Positions 61,621-64,000 of a stretch of 64,000 bases of DNA are shown piece by piece (the first letter of the stretch is position 1; every line of letters starts with the position of its first letter). Position numbers and translations under genes: made by a program. Below the pieces are notes generated by a model. That model was not told the origin of the DNA, did not search any database, and worked only from the letters and a program-made list of their open reading frames with translations. Source of the stretch: Drosophila miranda (lineage: Eukaryota > Arthropoda > Insecta > Diptera > Drosophilidae); NCBI RefSeq assembly GCF_003369915.1, contig NC_046674.1, forward strand, positions 26,973,657 to 27,037,656. Direction: 5' to 3'.

Positions 61621-61690
61621 CCAGACGATAATATTTGCATAAGGATAACTCACCCCCAGACGATAATATTTCCATAAGGATAACTCACCC
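61621..61690. repeat. 35-bp tandem duplication covering a splice donor
   Basis: Two nearly identical copies side by side, differing at one base (TTTGCAT versus TTTCCAT). Each contains GTGAGTTA on the minus strand, at 61688-61681 and 61653-61646, so the 5' splice site of the exon ending at 61689 is present twice. Confidence 0.92.
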
Positions 61691-64000
61691 CTTGGCTATT
61701 CAGACGCTGTCCCGTAGCCGTTGGTGGAAGCATGCTCTCCACGCCCTGCATTATCACACTGGCCCCAAGGAATTTGTTGAGCAGAGCACGTGCCTCACGA
61801 TCTTCGTTTGTGTCGCCAGGCTCCTCCACTGTGTATTTAAAGGGGATGATAAGGGATGATGGTTTAATTGCTAGGAATAAGGGAATTTCAGTTTGGTTAG
61901 GTCTCACCATTATCGGCATTGCGCATGCGCTCCAGGACATCGTCCACACTGGTCACCTGCCGCTGATCCGTGCTGCTGTTGAGGAAGGAGCGCGTGTTGC
62001 TGGACCGGGTGGTGGTTAAGCTGCTGGTAGTTGAGCCCTGGCGCATCTGTGGTGCCTCGATGACGCTGCACACCTCATTGGATTCGCTGTCCTCGGTCTC
62101 CTCCTCATCTGCATCCGCATGCTCGGTGCGGCTGCTCATCAGCGACTGAGAGGTGCTAGAGTGCGTTGACGAGGAGGACTCTTTCCGTATGAACTTCTCG
62201 CTGAGCTCCTTCACCGAACCACGGCGCACATATCTGCCATCTGGCTCTGGCTGCGGTTCGGACTCGACTTTCTTGAACTCTCTCACAAGCTTGGTATTCA
62301 ACTCCGGCTGGAAGTCATCGTCCAGCAGCAGCTGTTTCTGAATGGAAGCCAGCTCATCCGCATTGCTCGAGTAGATCAGCTCCTTGCGCTCGTGACGGGG
62401 CGGGGACTTGTTGTCCGAGTAGAACTGCTCCTCGATCACAAAGCCTGTGACTTCTGGGAAACGGTAAAGGAATTGGTATTCAAATTAGGATTAGTATTTG
62501 TATCTAAGGAATATGTGGCTTATGTTTATCCTGTCACCTTGCTTGGTCTCACACGGTGCTGGCTGGCTTTTCTTCTTGAGCGCTCTTATCCCAAAGAGGG
62601 GCAGTCCATTCTCGTCCGTGGGTCCCACTCCGTAGCTTGATGTAATGGAGTCCTCCTCGCGCTGCTTGGGCTTGGCTGCCCTGGTGCTAGAGCTGGCGGT
62701 GGAGCTGGAGCTAGTGCTGGTGCTCTGAAGGGTTCGGGTCATCTTTCCGGTGGAGCTGGTGCTAGTGGTGCTCGTGGCAGATCCCTTTCGCGGACTGGAT
62801 CCACCATTCGAGACGGGCCCGTGACCTTTGAGCACCTTAGTGCGATCTGCCCAGATGGGTCCCTGGTGTGCTGGTTTGCTGGGTGTACCAGCACGTGAAC
62901 CAGCCCCGTTGTTCGAAGTTCGAGTGGTGGTGGTGGTAGTGCTCACAGGCGACTGCTTGCCGGGGGGACTGCTGCGACGGCGTTGGGCCGGACTGGCGCT
63001 CCTCTCTCGTGGCTTCACCGGCGGCTTGCCCTGAGGCGTTGCTCCACCTGTGCCTGTGGTGCTGTCCACCTGCTCTCCTCGCTGTCTTCTGGTGCTGGAA
63101 CTGCTGCTCGTGGTGCTGGTGGTTCGCACTCCCTTGAGGCTGCTGCTGATGGACTTAGCCTCTGGACTGCGACTACGATCGCGTGGGGGGATCGCCTCCT
63201 GCTGGGGCTGCTTCTTCGGCTGCTGCGATGCCAGTGGGGCTGCAGCATTGGGAGAGGTCTTCACCGTCGTTGTAGTGGTAGTGGTTGTGGTGGTAATCCC
63301 CGCATTGATCATGTTCTTTCTGATGAGCCGCATCTGGGCGCGTATCCGGCGACGCATCTCGTAGCTGCTCACTGTCTCCAGGAGCTGTTCGAGTACCTGC
63401 AGATCGAAGATCTCCTCAATCTCCAGATCGATCTTCAGCTTGATCTTATCCTCCTTTTTGGGCACATCAAACTTCACCGAGGTATTCGGATTGCGTGGCT
63501 CCAGGCCCGAGTCATCCTCCACTGAGGACTTGCGCGAATAGTTGTTCTTATTGATCTCCAGGGAGTCACGTCTTATGTGCTCCAGCGAGCTCTTGGTGTG
63601 ATCCATGTACGAGGGACGACGCCCGCCAGGCTGTGGCTCTGTTGTGCTTGTTGGGGCTGCCTGCTGTGGTGGTGTCTTCTCGAACACATTCCTGCGTGTG
63701 GCTACCGTGCGTCCTACCCCGCTGCCATTTGTGATTGCTGGAAGGGATTCAACGTGTACATGGGGTTCGGGATCAGCTGTTGTGGCTGTACCTATGGTTT
63801 TGCTTGGGTGGTTAGTCGGGCTTGGACTTGGGCTTGAAGTGGGCATTGGACTTTTTTGCTTGGTGGTGCTGCTGGGGCTGTGCCTTTGACTGGGGCTGTG
63901 GCTGTGCTGGTGCTGTTGGTGGTGCTCAGTGGTTGTCTTAACTACGCTGGCGGTGGTCGAGTTCAAGTTGGATTTGGTGGTGCCAGTGTTGCGTCTACTG
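61689..64000 (-). CDS. Smoothelin-like gene: 5'-proximal exons (gene continues beyond the window)
   Basis: Exons 64000(continuing)-62538, 62450-61908 and 61828-61689 join in phases 1, 1 and 0 with GTGACA, GTGAGA and GTGAGT donors. The first contains a Ser/Thr/Pro-rich region, a motif TTKSNLNSTTAS at the right edge with no start codon visible, and a smoothelin-homology helix LEIEEIFDLQVLEQLLETVS then YEMRRRIRAQMRLIRKNM (about 63440-63300). The second is acidic/Ser-rich with the block LIYSSNADELASIQKQLLLD. The third encodes REARALLNKFLGASVIMQGV then ESMLPP, an ordered-looking helix. Having this helix plus the one at 54 kb gives the protein two tandem smoothelin-type segments before the CH domain. 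Confidence 0.87.

Larger units (their letters stand above)
54313..61688 (-). other. 7.4-kb intron of the smoothelin-like gene
   Basis: No coding exon recognised. It contains CT/GA-rich tracts (about 55570-55620, 55830-56000 and 57840-57870) and TATATATG-type repeats (59370-59460). A GC-rich, GAGA-rich block lies at about 59980-60840 that could be an alternative promoter or first exon, and an interspersed repeat remnant at about 60960-61280. Confidence 0.55.

Overview
This window reads as genomic DNA of a sophophoran fruit fly, most likely an obscura-group Drosophila X chromosome (Muller element A). The basis is a set of recognisable genes in a familiar X-linked order: the gap gene giant (gt), the mitochondrial ribosomal protein gene technical knockout (tko), a RING-CH (MARCH-type) membrane E3 ligase, and a very large smoothelin-like gene. 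Introns, splice sites, polyQ/polyH tracts and TATA/Inr promoter signals are all fly-like. A decayed extra Argonaute-2 copy fits the obscura group, where Ago2 duplicates are known. The species itself is inferred.

Region 1 (1-14.9 kb) is an accessory block. It opens with the 3' end of a degenerate non-LTR retrotransposon whose A-tail stops about 28 bp before the ATG of an Ago2-like pseudogene (433-11404). That pseudogene is split by a nearly intact 7.8-kb gypsy-type errantivirus (1030-8837, minus strand). The element has 531-bp LTRs differing at two sites, a TGCA target duplication, an 18-nt tRNA-Lys primer site, gag, pol and env. Pol and env are both broken. Beyond it lie a degenerate Mos-like kinase pseudogene, the 3' end of an unidentified gene, and an unidentified, probably decayed, plus-strand gene.

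Region 2 (15-36.2 kb) is giant on the minus strand with its TATA/Inr promoter, then about 19 kb of upstream DNA with no convincing gene. This is the expected place for the gt embryonic enhancers. It holds a compact cluster of Bicoid-type sites, repeated GTAACGTAACG motifs near a bZIP consensus, a 28-bp tandem repeat, and an eight-unit ~121-bp tandem array that carries a conserved dyad.

Region 3 (36.2-40.6 kb) holds tko and the RING-CH gene, both minus strand, separated by 1.7 kb of AT-rich DNA with two tiny exon-like or peptide-like reading frames.

Region 4 (40.8-64 kb) is the smoothelin-like gene (minus strand, 5' end outside the window). It has two smoothelin-homology helices, a 5.4-kb exon with a long Q/R/E coiled coil and its own stop codon, and separate downstream exons encoding a C-terminal calponin-homology domain. 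At least two protein forms are implied. Its introns are rich in simple repeats and carry remnants of interspersed repeats.
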